Source: an uncultured Eggerthellaceae bacterium (lineage in GTDB: Bacteria; Actinomycetota; Coriobacteriia; Coriobacteriales; Eggerthellaceae). From it: a DNA stretch of 60,118 bases. Positions 50,792 through 57,861 of this stretch are shown here, in pieces. A model generated the notes under the pieces. It searched no databases. It was not told the DNA's origin and was given only the letters and a program-made list of their open reading frames with translations. The translations under genes were made by a program, and so were the position numbers. The first letter of the stretch is position 1. Each line of letters opens with the position of its first letter. The stretch lies in contig CAJUQK010000013.1 in assembly GCA_910588205.1 (NCBI GenBank), positions 1-60,118 of the forward strand, read 5' to 3'.

Positions 50792-52402
50792 ATGACCAAG
50801 TACGTATTCGTGACAGGCGGCGTCGTGTCGGGGCTGGGCAAGGGCATCACGGCCGCCTCGCTCGGCAGACTCCTGAAGGCGCGTGGCCTGCGCGTGGCGG
50901 CGCAGAAGCTCGACCCGTACCTCAACGTCGACCCGGGAACGATGAGCCCGTACCAGCACGGCGAGGTCTACGTCACCGAGGACGGAGCTGAGACCGACCT
51001 TGACCTGGGACACTACGAGCGCCTCATCGACGAGGACCTCAACCGGTTCTCCAACCTCACTGCGGGCAAGGTGTACCACACCGTGCTCGACAAGGAGCGG
51101 CGCGGCGCGTACCTGGGGTCGACCGTGCAGGTCATCCCGCACGTGACCGACGAGATCAAGCGGTGCGTCTACGAGGTCGGCAGGCGCACGGAGGCCGACG
51201 TCGTCATCACCGAGGTCGGCGGCACGGTCGGCGACATCGAGTCGCAGCCCTTCATCGAGGCCATTCGCCAGATATCGCTCGAGAATGCGCCCGAGGACAG
51301 CCTGTTCATTCATGTGACGCTCGTCCCCTACCTGCAGGGGTCGGGCGAGCAGAAGTCCAAGCCGACGCAACGTTCGGTGAAGGAACTCCAGGGGCTCGGC
51401 ATCGCCCCTGACCTCATCGTGCTGCGCTGCGACCGGCCCCTTGACGAGGCCGTGTTCTCTAAGATCGCTCTGTTCTGCAACGTGAGGTCCGATTGCGTTA
51501 TCGAGAACCGCACGCTCGAGAGCCTCTACGAGGCTCCGCTCATGCTCGAGCAGGCGGGACTGGCCCGGGCGGTGTGTCGCCGACTGATGCTCGAGGTGCC
51601 CGAGCCTGACTTACGGGAGTGGGAGGAGCTCGTCGATCGCATTGCTGCCGTTGAGGATGAGGTGCGCATCGGGCTCGTAGGCAAGTACGTTGAGCTTCAC
51701 GACGCGTACCTTTCGGTCGCGGAGGCGCTGCGCCACGCCGGCTACGCGCACGGCGTGCGGGTGGAGATTGACTGGGTGGACTCGGGCGAGCTCGACGCAG
51801 GCATGTGCGCGCGTCGGCTGGGCGGCCTTGATGGCATCATCGTGCCGGGCGGCTTCGGGTCTCGCGGCGTCGAGGGCATGGTGGCCGCCGCCCGCTACGC
51901 CCGCGAGACGGACGTGCCGTTTCTCGGTATCTGCCTGGGGATGCAGGCGGCGGTCATCGAGTTCGCCCGCAACGTCGCGGGGCTTGAGCACGCGGGTTCC
52001 GGCGAGTTCGACGAGGCTTGCCCCCAGAAGGTGATCGACTTCATGCCGGGGCAGAGCGCCGAACTGGAGAAAGGTGGCACCCTGCGCCTCGGGGCGTACC
52101 CGTGCGCCATCGCGCCGGGCAGCGTGCTCGAGCGCTGCTACGGCGAGCGCTTGGTGGCCGAGCGACACCGCCATCGGCTCGAGGTGAGCGACGAGTTCCG
52201 CGACGCGCTCGTCGACGCGGGTCTCTGGGCAACGGGTACTTCGCCCGACGGACGTTTGGTGGAGGCGGTCGAACTGCCAGGCGAGCCGTTCTTCGTGGGC
52301 GTGCAGTACCATCCTGAGTTCAAGAGCCGCCCGACGCGCCCACACCCGCTCTTCCGGGGCTTCGTCGGCGCGGCGTACGCCCGCTCGCGGGAGGGCGCAT
52401 GA
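50792..52402 (+). CDS. pyrG: CTP synthase
   Basis: CTP synthase aminates UTP using glutamine. The 536-residue protein has the synthetase start [57 protein letters not shown]-like stretch and, in the C-terminal class-I amidotransferase, the nucleophile in FLGICLGMQ with VQYHPEF at the end. A start at 50792 fits the family (AGGTGAGGGC upstream). Its stop overlaps the purF start (ATGA). Located directly after glutamine synthetase, its nitrogen donor. Confidence 0.96.
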   Translation: [536 protein letters not shown]

Positions 52403-53820
52403 TGGGGATCCACGAGGAATGCGGCGTGATCGGCGTGTTCGCGCCCGGTTCCGCGGATGTGGCGAGTATGGTCTTCGGCGGCCTGTTCGCCCTTCAGCAT
52501 CGCGGCCAAGAGAGCTGCGGTGTGGTGGTGAACGATGATGGGGTGTTTGCGTCGCACAAGGACCTCGGCCTGGTGGGCGAGGTGCTCACTCCTGAGGTGC
52601 TCGCCCGTCTGCCGCGCGGTTCCATGGCAGTGGGACACGTGCGCTACGGCACCACCGGTGCCCGCGTGCGTGCCAACTGCCAGCCGATCGAGGTCAACCA
52701 CCGCAAGGGACGTATGGCCCTTGCCCACAATGGCAACCTCAGCAATGCCGATGAGCTCCGCTGTGCCCTTGAGCTGGCGGGCGCCATCTTCCACACGACG
52801 AGCGACACCGAGACCATCGCCTACCTGGTGACGCGCGAGCGGTTGCGCTGCCCCTCGATAGAAGACGCGCTATCGGCGGCGATGACTGAGATAGCGGGCG
52901 CGTACTCGCTCGTGTTGATGTCGCCGCAAAAGCTCATCTGCGCGCGCGATCCCCATGGCTTTCGCCCGCTGTGCTACGGCGTGACCGATGAGGGCGTCTA
53001 CGTTGTGGCATCCGAGAGCTGCGCCCTTGCCGCGGTCGGGGCCCGGTTTCTGCGCGACGTCGTGCCGGGTGAGATCGTCGTGTTCACGGCCGAGGGGCCG
53101 CAGGTGCGCCGCGAGCACTGCCAAAGTACCCCGCGTGCCTCGTGCGTGTTCGAGTACATCTACTTCGCGCGCCCTGATTCGGTCGTCGATGGCGTGTCGG
53201 TGCACGCTGCTCGCTTGCGTGCGGGCGCCATTCTCGCCGAGGAGCATCCGGTTGACGCGGACGTGGTGGTGGGCGTGCCCGACTCGGGGCTCGACGCGGC
53301 GCTCGGCTACGCGCGCGCATCGGGCATCCCCTGGGGTATGGGGCTCGTGCGCAATCGCTACGTCGGGCGCACGTTCATCTCGCCTGGGCAGAGCGCGCGC
53401 CTGGACAAGGTGCGGCTCAAGCTGGCAGCGATGGGGGAGTGCGTGCGCGGGCGGCGCGTGGTGCTCGTCGATGACTCCATCGTGCGCGGCACCACGGCGC
53501 GGCGCATCGTCGGGCTTCTGCGCGAGGCCGGTGCCGCCGAGGTTCACCTGCGCATATCTGCGCCGCCGTTTCTGCACCCCTGCTACTACGGTACCGACAT
53601 CGACTCCGAGGAGCATTTGATCGCATGCCGCTGCAGCGTATCGGAGATAGCGCGCGAGCTCGGCGCGGACAGTCTGGGCTACCTACCGGTGGAAAGGCTC
53701 GGCGAGCTGGCGGGCGGCGCGGGCGTGTGCGCAGCGTGCTTCGACGGGCGCTATCCCACCGCCGTGCCCGCCTGTGCGCCGAAGAACCGATTCGAACGCA
53801 AGCTCTCCGTGGGGGAGTGA
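52399..53820 (+). CDS. purF: Amidophosphoribosyltransferase
   Basis: PurF makes phosphoribosylamine from PRPP and glutamine, the first step of purine synthesis. The 473-residue protein has a short propeptide, then the class-II nucleophile in HEECGVIGVF, LFALQHRGQESCG, GHVRYGTTG, and the PRPP loop VVLVDDSIVRGTT. Cysteines near the C-terminus (ACRCS, CAACFDGRYP) match the iron-sulfur-type PurF of Bacillus. Two consecutive ATGs (52399, 52402) follow GGGAGGGCGC. Last gene of the operon and of the G/C-rich stretch; no other pur gene is near. Confidence 0.95.
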   Translation: MMGIHEECGVIGVFAPGSADVASMVFGGLFALQHRGQESCGVVVNDDGVFASHKDLGLVGEVLTPEVLARLPRGSMAVGHVRYGTTGARVRANCQPIEVNHRKGRMALAHNGNLSNADELRCALELAGAIFHTTSDTETIAYLVTRERLRCPSIEDALSAAMTEIAGAYSLVLMSPQKLICARDPHGFRPLCYGVTDEGVYVVASESCALAAVGARFLRDVVPGEIVVFTAEGPQVRREHCQSTPRASCVFEYIYFARPDSVVDGVSVHAARLRAGAILAEEHPVDADVVVGVPDSGLDAALGYARASGIPWGMGLVRNRYVGRTFISPGQSARLDKVRLKLAAMGECVRGRRVVLVDDSIVRGTTARRIVGLLREAGAAEVHLRISAPPFLHPCYYGTDIDSEEHLIACRCSVSEIARELGADSLGYLPVERLGELAGGAGVCAACFDGRYPTAVPACAPKNRFERKLSVGE

Positions 53821-53881
53821 GGCTTTGTGCGGAGCGGCAGGTGTCCGTGGGGGGGTGCGGCGTCTTGCCTGGGGCGCGTCG

Positions 53882-53905
53882 TGACAAAGGGTCAGGCTCA
53901 ACGTC
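53882..53905 (+). repeat. 24-base repeat, left copy
   Basis: This stretch (core CAGGCTCAA) matches 56254-56277 at 19 of 24 positions, in the same orientation. The two copies bracket the TetR/aldo-keto reductase pair. Confidence 0.55.
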
Positions 53906-53945
53906 TTCAGCGCTACTTTGCTATGTACGATAGGAACAAGCTTGA

Positions 53946-54027
53946 TGACGCAGGACGGGGATAACGTCATCAATGAGCGGAGCGTAGCGGGCGTTTCTGG
54001 ATGAAGCTCCTTCCGATCCCTGCGTCA
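53946..54027. repeat. 82-bp unit with IS30-like inverted ends
   Basis: TGACGCAGG (53946-53954) and CCTGCGTCA (54019-54027) are perfect 9-bp inverted ends; the left one continues as the TGACGCAGGACGGGG motif also seen at IS30-like ends elsewhere here. It has no coding content, so it is a MITE-like unit or a collapsed insertion sequence. Confidence 0.5.
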
Positions 54028-54283
54028 TATTATGGCTTGATAGGGTGGCGGATGACCGTCTTCCATCTCTCGGGCGCCACGCGGCGAGCATCAGATTGGT
54101 AGATCTCATGGTGGCCTCTTTCTCTATCTGGAATCTATCTGGACCGTCAAGGGCATACCTGCCATCTGGAACGCCCTCCGCATCGTGCATCAACATCAGG
54201 AACCCACAAGCTGAGTTACCCTTGCATCAGTCCGACCGATCGTCTGAGAGCCAAGAAGGCCATCCCTGCGACCACAAGCCGCC

Positions 54284-54958
54284 CTACTTTCCCTTCAGTG
54301 TCCTATAACCGACGAACTGGATGATCAGGAAGTTACGCAACGACGCTTCGTAGGACAGGATCGGGTAGCCTGTCTCCTTACAGGCGATGCGTTGGATAGG
54401 AAGCGGGTGGGTGGCAGGGTAGAGGCCGGAAACGTAATTCGCCAAATCCCGGAGGAATCTCGCCGAATCAGCGGAATCGTCGAATAGACCGCACTCGACA
54501 AGCAAATCTGCCCCCTCAGTCATCATAGCGATGATCTCGCATTTGCACTGGATGAGACGCTCTAAGGCCACGTTGGTCTCTATGATGCTCGGTAAAAGCG
54601 CCCCGAGCCTTCCGAAATCCCTATGCATGGAGAGCATTGCTGCCAGGATAGCGGCAGCGGTTTTGAGGTCGTCTCTTGAGGAGGCATCCAAAGAGCCCAG
54701 ATCGATGCTTTGCATATCTTCCAAGATCCCCTTAAGGGATCGGGTGTACAGGAGCAGGAGGATCTCTTCCTTTGATCCGACATAGTGCGACAAGTTGGCG
54801 CGTGAACAGCCTACCCTCTCCGCTATGGCACTCAGCGTGACATCGCGGTATGAGCCTTCATCCAAAATGGATTCCGTCGTATCAAGGATGTCATCGAGTC
54901 TCTGGGCCTTCTGTTCCTGGATTCGTGCCCGCTGATACGTCTGGTCCTCTTTGCTCAC
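54284..54958 (-). CDS. TetR-family transcriptional regulator
   Basis: The 224-residue protein has a TetR N-terminal helix-turn-helix (about 18-62: LDDILDTTESILDEGSYRDVTLSAIAERVGCSRANLSHYVGSKEEIL) and an all-helical ligand domain. The start is GTG with TAGGAT upstream. It is divergent from an aldo/keto reductase whose promoter carries two matching 17-bp operators, so it almost certainly represses that gene and perhaps itself. The inducer is unknown. Confidence 0.92.
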   Translation of the reverse strand: MSKEDQTYQRARIQEQKAQRLDDILDTTESILDEGSYRDVTLSAIAERVGCSRANLSHYVGSKEEILLLLYTRSLKGILEDMQSIDLGSLDASSRDDLKTAAAILAAMLSMHRDFGRLGALLPSIIETNVALERLIQCKCEIIAMMTEGADLLVECGLFDDSADSARFLRDLANYVSGLYPATHPLPIQRIACKETGYPILSYEASLRNFLIIQFVGYRTLKGK

Positions 54959-54975
54959 GGTATCCTAAAGTCGTC

Positions 54976-55023
54976 TTGACAAGTTGCATATCGCAACTTA
55001 TATTTTAGTTACACTGTGCAACT
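54976..55023 (+). promoter_or_regulatory. Reductase promoter with two TetR operators
   Basis: TTGACA (54976-54981) and TATATT (54999-55004) have a 17-base spacer. The first operator, AGTTGCATATCGCAACT (54982-54998), fills the spacer exactly; the second, AGTTACACTGTGCAACT (55007-55023), covers the start point. Both share AGTTRC-N5-GCAACT and are 25 bases apart. Confidence 0.88.
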
Positions 55024-55047
55024 AATTCTACGCAAGGAGCGCTTTCG

Positions 55048-56235
55048 GTGCAATTCAGAATCGATGCTAAGAATGGGAATGAGTTGTCGGCGCTGGGCTT
55101 CGGTTGCATGAGATTCCCAACCGCTACCGGCCGCATAGACATCGACGCATCCGAGCACCTCATCATCGAGGCTGTTGATAGGGGAGTCAACTACCTCGAT
55201 ACGGCTTATCTATACAACGGGAACGAAGCTGCTCTGGGTGAGATATTCGCTCGCAATCCCGGTCTGAGGGGTAAGGTGCATATCGCCACTAAGCTGCCGA
55301 TAGCGCGATGCGAGGCGGTAGCCGACCTCGACAAGTATCTGGAACGCTCCCTTGAGAGACTGCGCACCGATCATGTTGACTACTACCTCGTCCATAACGT
55401 GACAAGTGCAGCGGCATGGGAGCGCTTGCGCTCCCTAGGGTTCGAGGGGTGGGTGGCAAAGCAGAAGAGCGTGGGACGCATAGCTAACATAGGGTTCTCG
55501 TATCACGGGCCTAAGGATGATTTCCCTGTACTGCTTGATGCCTTCGACTGGGATTTTTGCCAGATTCAGTACAACTATATGAACGAGGACTACCAGGCGG
55601 GTACGACCGGCCTTATAGCAGCGGCTGAGCGTGGCTTGCCCGTCATCGTCATGGAACCTCTTCTCGGAGGCAAGCTGGCAGCAGAGCTGCCGACGGAGGC
55701 GCGGGAGATCCTTGCCAATGCAGGCCTGAGCGATGATCCGGTACGGCTCGCCCTTCGCTGGGTATGGGCTCACCCGGAGGTGACCGTCGTGCTGTCAGGG
55801 ATGAACACGCAGGAGCAGCTGCTGCAGAACATCGATACAGCTGAGGCGGCGCTTCCTGGCTCGCTTGAGGATGCCGAAGCCATGGCTGTGGAGATCGCCC
55901 GCAAGGAGATCACGAAGAGCTATAAGGTCCCTTGCACGGGCTGCGGGTATTGTCTTCCATGCCCTAAAGGGGTGAATATCCCCATGTGCTTCGCCGCTTA
56001 CAACACTTCCTTTGCCCATGGTTGGTACCAGGGTATGCAACAGTACATCACAGTATCGGGAGCCATGGTGGGTGATGCCCATTTCGCCAGCGATTGCATC
56101 AGATGTGGCGTCTGCCTTGAGAAGTGCCCCCAGCATATCCAGATCCCGGATGAGTTGTCGTCGGTTAAGAGGCGCCTTCAGCCCCCTGGCCTTCCGGCTC
56201 TGGTCAGGTTTGGAGTAAGGGTGCTGAGCCGCTGA
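55048..56235 (+). CDS. Aldo/keto reductase with C-terminal [4Fe-4S] ferredoxin domain
   Basis: The 395-residue protein has an AKR barrel (LGFGCMRFPTATG, DTAYLYNGNEAALGE, HVDYYLVHNV, NIGFSYHG) followed by a ferredoxin-like tail with two cysteine clusters: CTGCGYCLPCPKG (about 293-305) and CIRCGVCLEKCPQ (about 352-364). Such oxidoreductases are common in anaerobes; substrates are not known. The start is GTG behind AAGGAGCG. The upstream operators and divergent TetR gene imply induction by a small molecule, probably its substrate. Confidence 0.9.
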   Translation: MQFRIDAKNGNELSALGFGCMRFPTATGRIDIDASEHLIIEAVDRGVNYLDTAYLYNGNEAALGEIFARNPGLRGKVHIATKLPIARCEAVADLDKYLERSLERLRTDHVDYYLVHNVTSAAAWERLRSLGFEGWVAKQKSVGRIANIGFSYHGPKDDFPVLLDAFDWDFCQIQYNYMNEDYQAGTTGLIAAAERGLPVIVMEPLLGGKLAAELPTEAREILANAGLSDDPVRLALRWVWAHPEVTVVLSGMNTQEQLLQNIDTAEAALPGSLEDAEAMAVEIARKEITKSYKVPCTGCGYCLPCPKGVNIPMCFAAYNTSFAHGWYQGMQQYITVSGAMVGDAHFASDCIRCGVCLEKCPQHIQIPDELSSVKRRLQPPGLPALVRFGVRVLSR

Positions 56236-56253
56236 TGATGAGGGTACGGAAAG

Positions 56254-56277
56254 CGATAAAGTGCCAGGCTCAATGTC
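56254..56277 (+). repeat. 24-base repeat, right copy
   Basis: This lies 18 bases after the reductase stop codon and matches 53882-53905 at 19 of 24 positions. Same orientation, so the pair forms direct repeats around the TetR/reductase cassette. Confidence 0.55.
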
Positions 56278-56432
56278 GCAGGGCGTTCCTGAATGTATGC
56301 GTTCGGGAGGATGCGCGGCGCATGAGGTCCTCAGACCGCTGTCTAACCTAAAGTCTCTGCTTGCGCGGCGGGGGGGGGTTGCAGCCGGAATGGAGTTCGT
56401 ACATTCGACCCCTACAGAGCAGCGCGGCAAAG

Positions 56433-56450
56433 TGACGCAGGACGGGGCGG
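56433..56450 (+). repeat. Solo IS30-like end
   Basis: TGACGCAGGACGGGGCGG matches the IS30-like ends at 59177-59194 and 60068-60085 (two or three differences each). No transposase follows; the alpha/beta hydrolase fragment begins about 10 bases later. The preceding 150 bases (56278-56432) hold a run of nine G residues (56370-56378) and no gene. Confidence 0.6.
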
Positions 56451-56460
56451 CTTCAGACGG

Positions 56461-56705
56461 TCTTTTCACAGCAACAAGAGCGGATACCAAACCTCCTTGG
56501 TTGCAGCCCATCAAAGAGACCTTCGACCTGTCCACGTACGGAAGCCGCCTCACGTGGTCAAGCACCGCGCAAAGGTCGTCCGCCTCGGTCAAAACGGACA
56601 TCTCATCGGTTCTGCCGTCACTTTTCCCGCCAAGCACGCAACCACCGGCAAAATCAAACGTGAACGCGGCAAATCAAAGGCCGGCCAAAAACTCCGCGTA
56701 GCGCC
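56461..56705 (-). pseudogene. Alpha/beta hydrolase fragment
   Basis: The minus strand encodes an alpha/beta hydrolase stretch: RYAEFLAGL, a stop, then FAAFTFDFAGGCVLGGKSDG, MSVLTEADDLCAVLDHVRRL and the nucleophile-region VSLMGCNQGGLVSALVAVKR. The TGA at 56674-56676 sits where GGA (Gly) would restore GLGF, so it is a point mutation. The catalytic Ser of G-x-S-x-G is Asn here (GCNQG). The frame runs straight into the IS30-like end at 56460. Both termini are missing, so it is a dead gene remnant. Confidence 0.75.
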
Positions 56706-56817
56706 TTCTAGGAAGTGTGCCGTCATACTGCCCTCGACGAGGGAACGCCGTCATCCCCGGCTCTGACGCTTTGCTCCCAATCCTATTGTTAAGTATTTAT
56801 TGTTGCTATTGCCATGC

Positions 56818-56848
56818 TTGACCTTCCAGTGACGTAAAGGTTTATTGT
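56818..56848 (+). promoter_or_regulatory. MerR-type promoter with 19-bp spacer
   Basis: TTGACC (56818-56823) and TATTGT (56843-56848) are separated by 19 bases instead of 17, and a dyad ACCTT (56821-56825) / AAGGT (56837-56841) lies between them. This is the hallmark arrangement for MerR-family activators that untwist the spacer, and implies autoregulation of the MerR gene at 56934. Confidence 0.85.
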
Positions 56849-56933
56849 GATCATACTGAAGGTGAATCGATGAGAAGTGACAGCAAATGATGGCAATCCG
56901 GCGCATCGCTGAAAGCGCGGAAAGGCAGACGAT

Positions 56934-57695
56934 TTGAAAACGATCGGAGAGATGGCAGAGACATCAGGTCTCAGCACCCGAACGCTTCGCTATTACGAAG
57001 AGGCTGGGTTGATCAGCCCCATCCGTACCGAAGGCGGATACCGGATGTATTCCAAAAGCGACGAGAGACGTCTCGCCCAGATCATCGCCATGCGCTCTTG
57101 CAATCTGCCTCTATCCGAGATCGCCCATCTGCTGACCGATGCCGACTCCGACATGAGCAGCCTCCTCAAGAATCATCTTCAGAATCTGCGCGCGCAAAAA
57201 GGATCACTAGATGCCGCGATCGGGCGCACCGAAGCGGCTATTCGAAAACTTGAAAGGATAAACGATATGGAACCGACAGATGCTTTCGAGGAACTGAAGA
57301 AACAGGGCCTCGAAGACTTCGAGAAAACTTACGGCGCACAAGCGCGCATGAGATACGGCGATGAGGTCATCGATGAGACGAACAAAAGGATGCTCTCGCT
57401 CACAAAGGATGAGTGGGATGCGAAGGAGTTGCTTGAAAAGGCGATCAAAGTGCAGTTGAGGCTGGCAATGTCGAGCGAGGATACCAACTCGCCCGAGTCG
57501 CAAGAGCTGGCAAAGATGCACGAGAAGTGGATCGGGATTCATTGGGGATCGGGGTATTCTGAGGATGAATACTTGGCGATGGTTCGTGAGTATCTGAATG
57601 ATGATCGCTTCGTGAAGTACTACGACGATGCCGCTGGCACCGGAGCGACGCAGTTTTTGACCGACGCTATCGATGCATACCATGCGAAATGCTGA
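56934..57695 (+). CDS. MerR-family regulator with TipAS drug-binding domain
   Basis: The 253-residue protein has a MerR winged helix (1-70: TIGEMAETSGLSTRTLRYYEEAGLISPIRTEGGYRMYS), a dimerisation coiled coil (about 75-110) and a C-terminal TipAS domain (about 120-250: EELKKQGLEDFEKTYGAQ, HEKWIGIHWGSGYSEDEYLAMVREYLNDDRFVKYYD). TipA senses and traps thiopeptide antibiotics. The start is TTG after AAAGG. Met112 (57267) has its own AAAGG 9 bases upstream, so a short TipAS-like form could also be made. Its promoter is MerR-type, and a strong terminator follows. Ligand here is unknown. Confidence 0.92.
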   Translation: MKTIGEMAETSGLSTRTLRYYEEAGLISPIRTEGGYRMYSKSDERRLAQIIAMRSCNLPLSEIAHLLTDADSDMSSLLKNHLQNLRAQKGSLDAAIGRTEAAIRKLERINDMEPTDAFEELKKQGLEDFEKTYGAQARMRYGDEVIDETNKRMLSLTKDEWDAKELLEKAIKVQLRLAMSSEDTNSPESQELAKMHEKWIGIHWGSGYSEDEYLAMVREYLNDDRFVKYYDDAAGTGATQFLTDAIDAYHAKC

Positions 57696-57822
57696 TGCGA
57701 ACTGATGCGGTACGCGAGAGTGCCTATCGGGGTCATCTCGCGCACCTGCAATGAGTGATGTATGCGGCTCCGCATGCGAGTGGAATGAGGTGGAACGCGG
57801 AACCGACACCTGTTCTACTACC

Positions 57823-57859
57823 AAGTGGCCGGGGGGGGGTGTCCCCCCGGCCACTTTTT
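57823..57859 (+). terminator. Terminator between MerR and ATPase genes
   Basis: A 14-bp stem (AAGTGGCCGGGGGG / CCCCCCGGCCACTT) with loop GGGTGT ends in five T on the plus strand. It contains a run of nine G. It ends MerR transcription and lies 3 bases from the stop of the convergent ATPase. Confidence 0.92.
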
Positions 57860-57861
57860 CC

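Larger units (their letters stand above)
53821..54283. other. Intergenic region with mobile-element debris
   Basis: No gene is supported in these 463 bases. They hold a 24-base repeat (53882-53905) shared with 56254-56277, an IS30-like end motif (TGACGCAGGACGGGG, 53946-53960) and its inverted partner (CCTGCGTCA, 54019-54027). The rest looks like non-coding, moderate-GC DNA. G/C content drops sharply after the purF stop. Confidence 0.6.

Noticed and set aside
56370..56378. Run of nine G as a phase-variation tract
   Set aside because: It is not inside or just upstream of any intact gene; the other nine-G run (57831-57839) belongs to a terminator.
55795..56637. 280-codon minus-strand frame as one intact gene
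   Set aside because: Only its first part is hydrolase-like; after 56461 it runs through an IS end and then antisense to the reductase, so it is a pseudogene fragment plus chance open frame.
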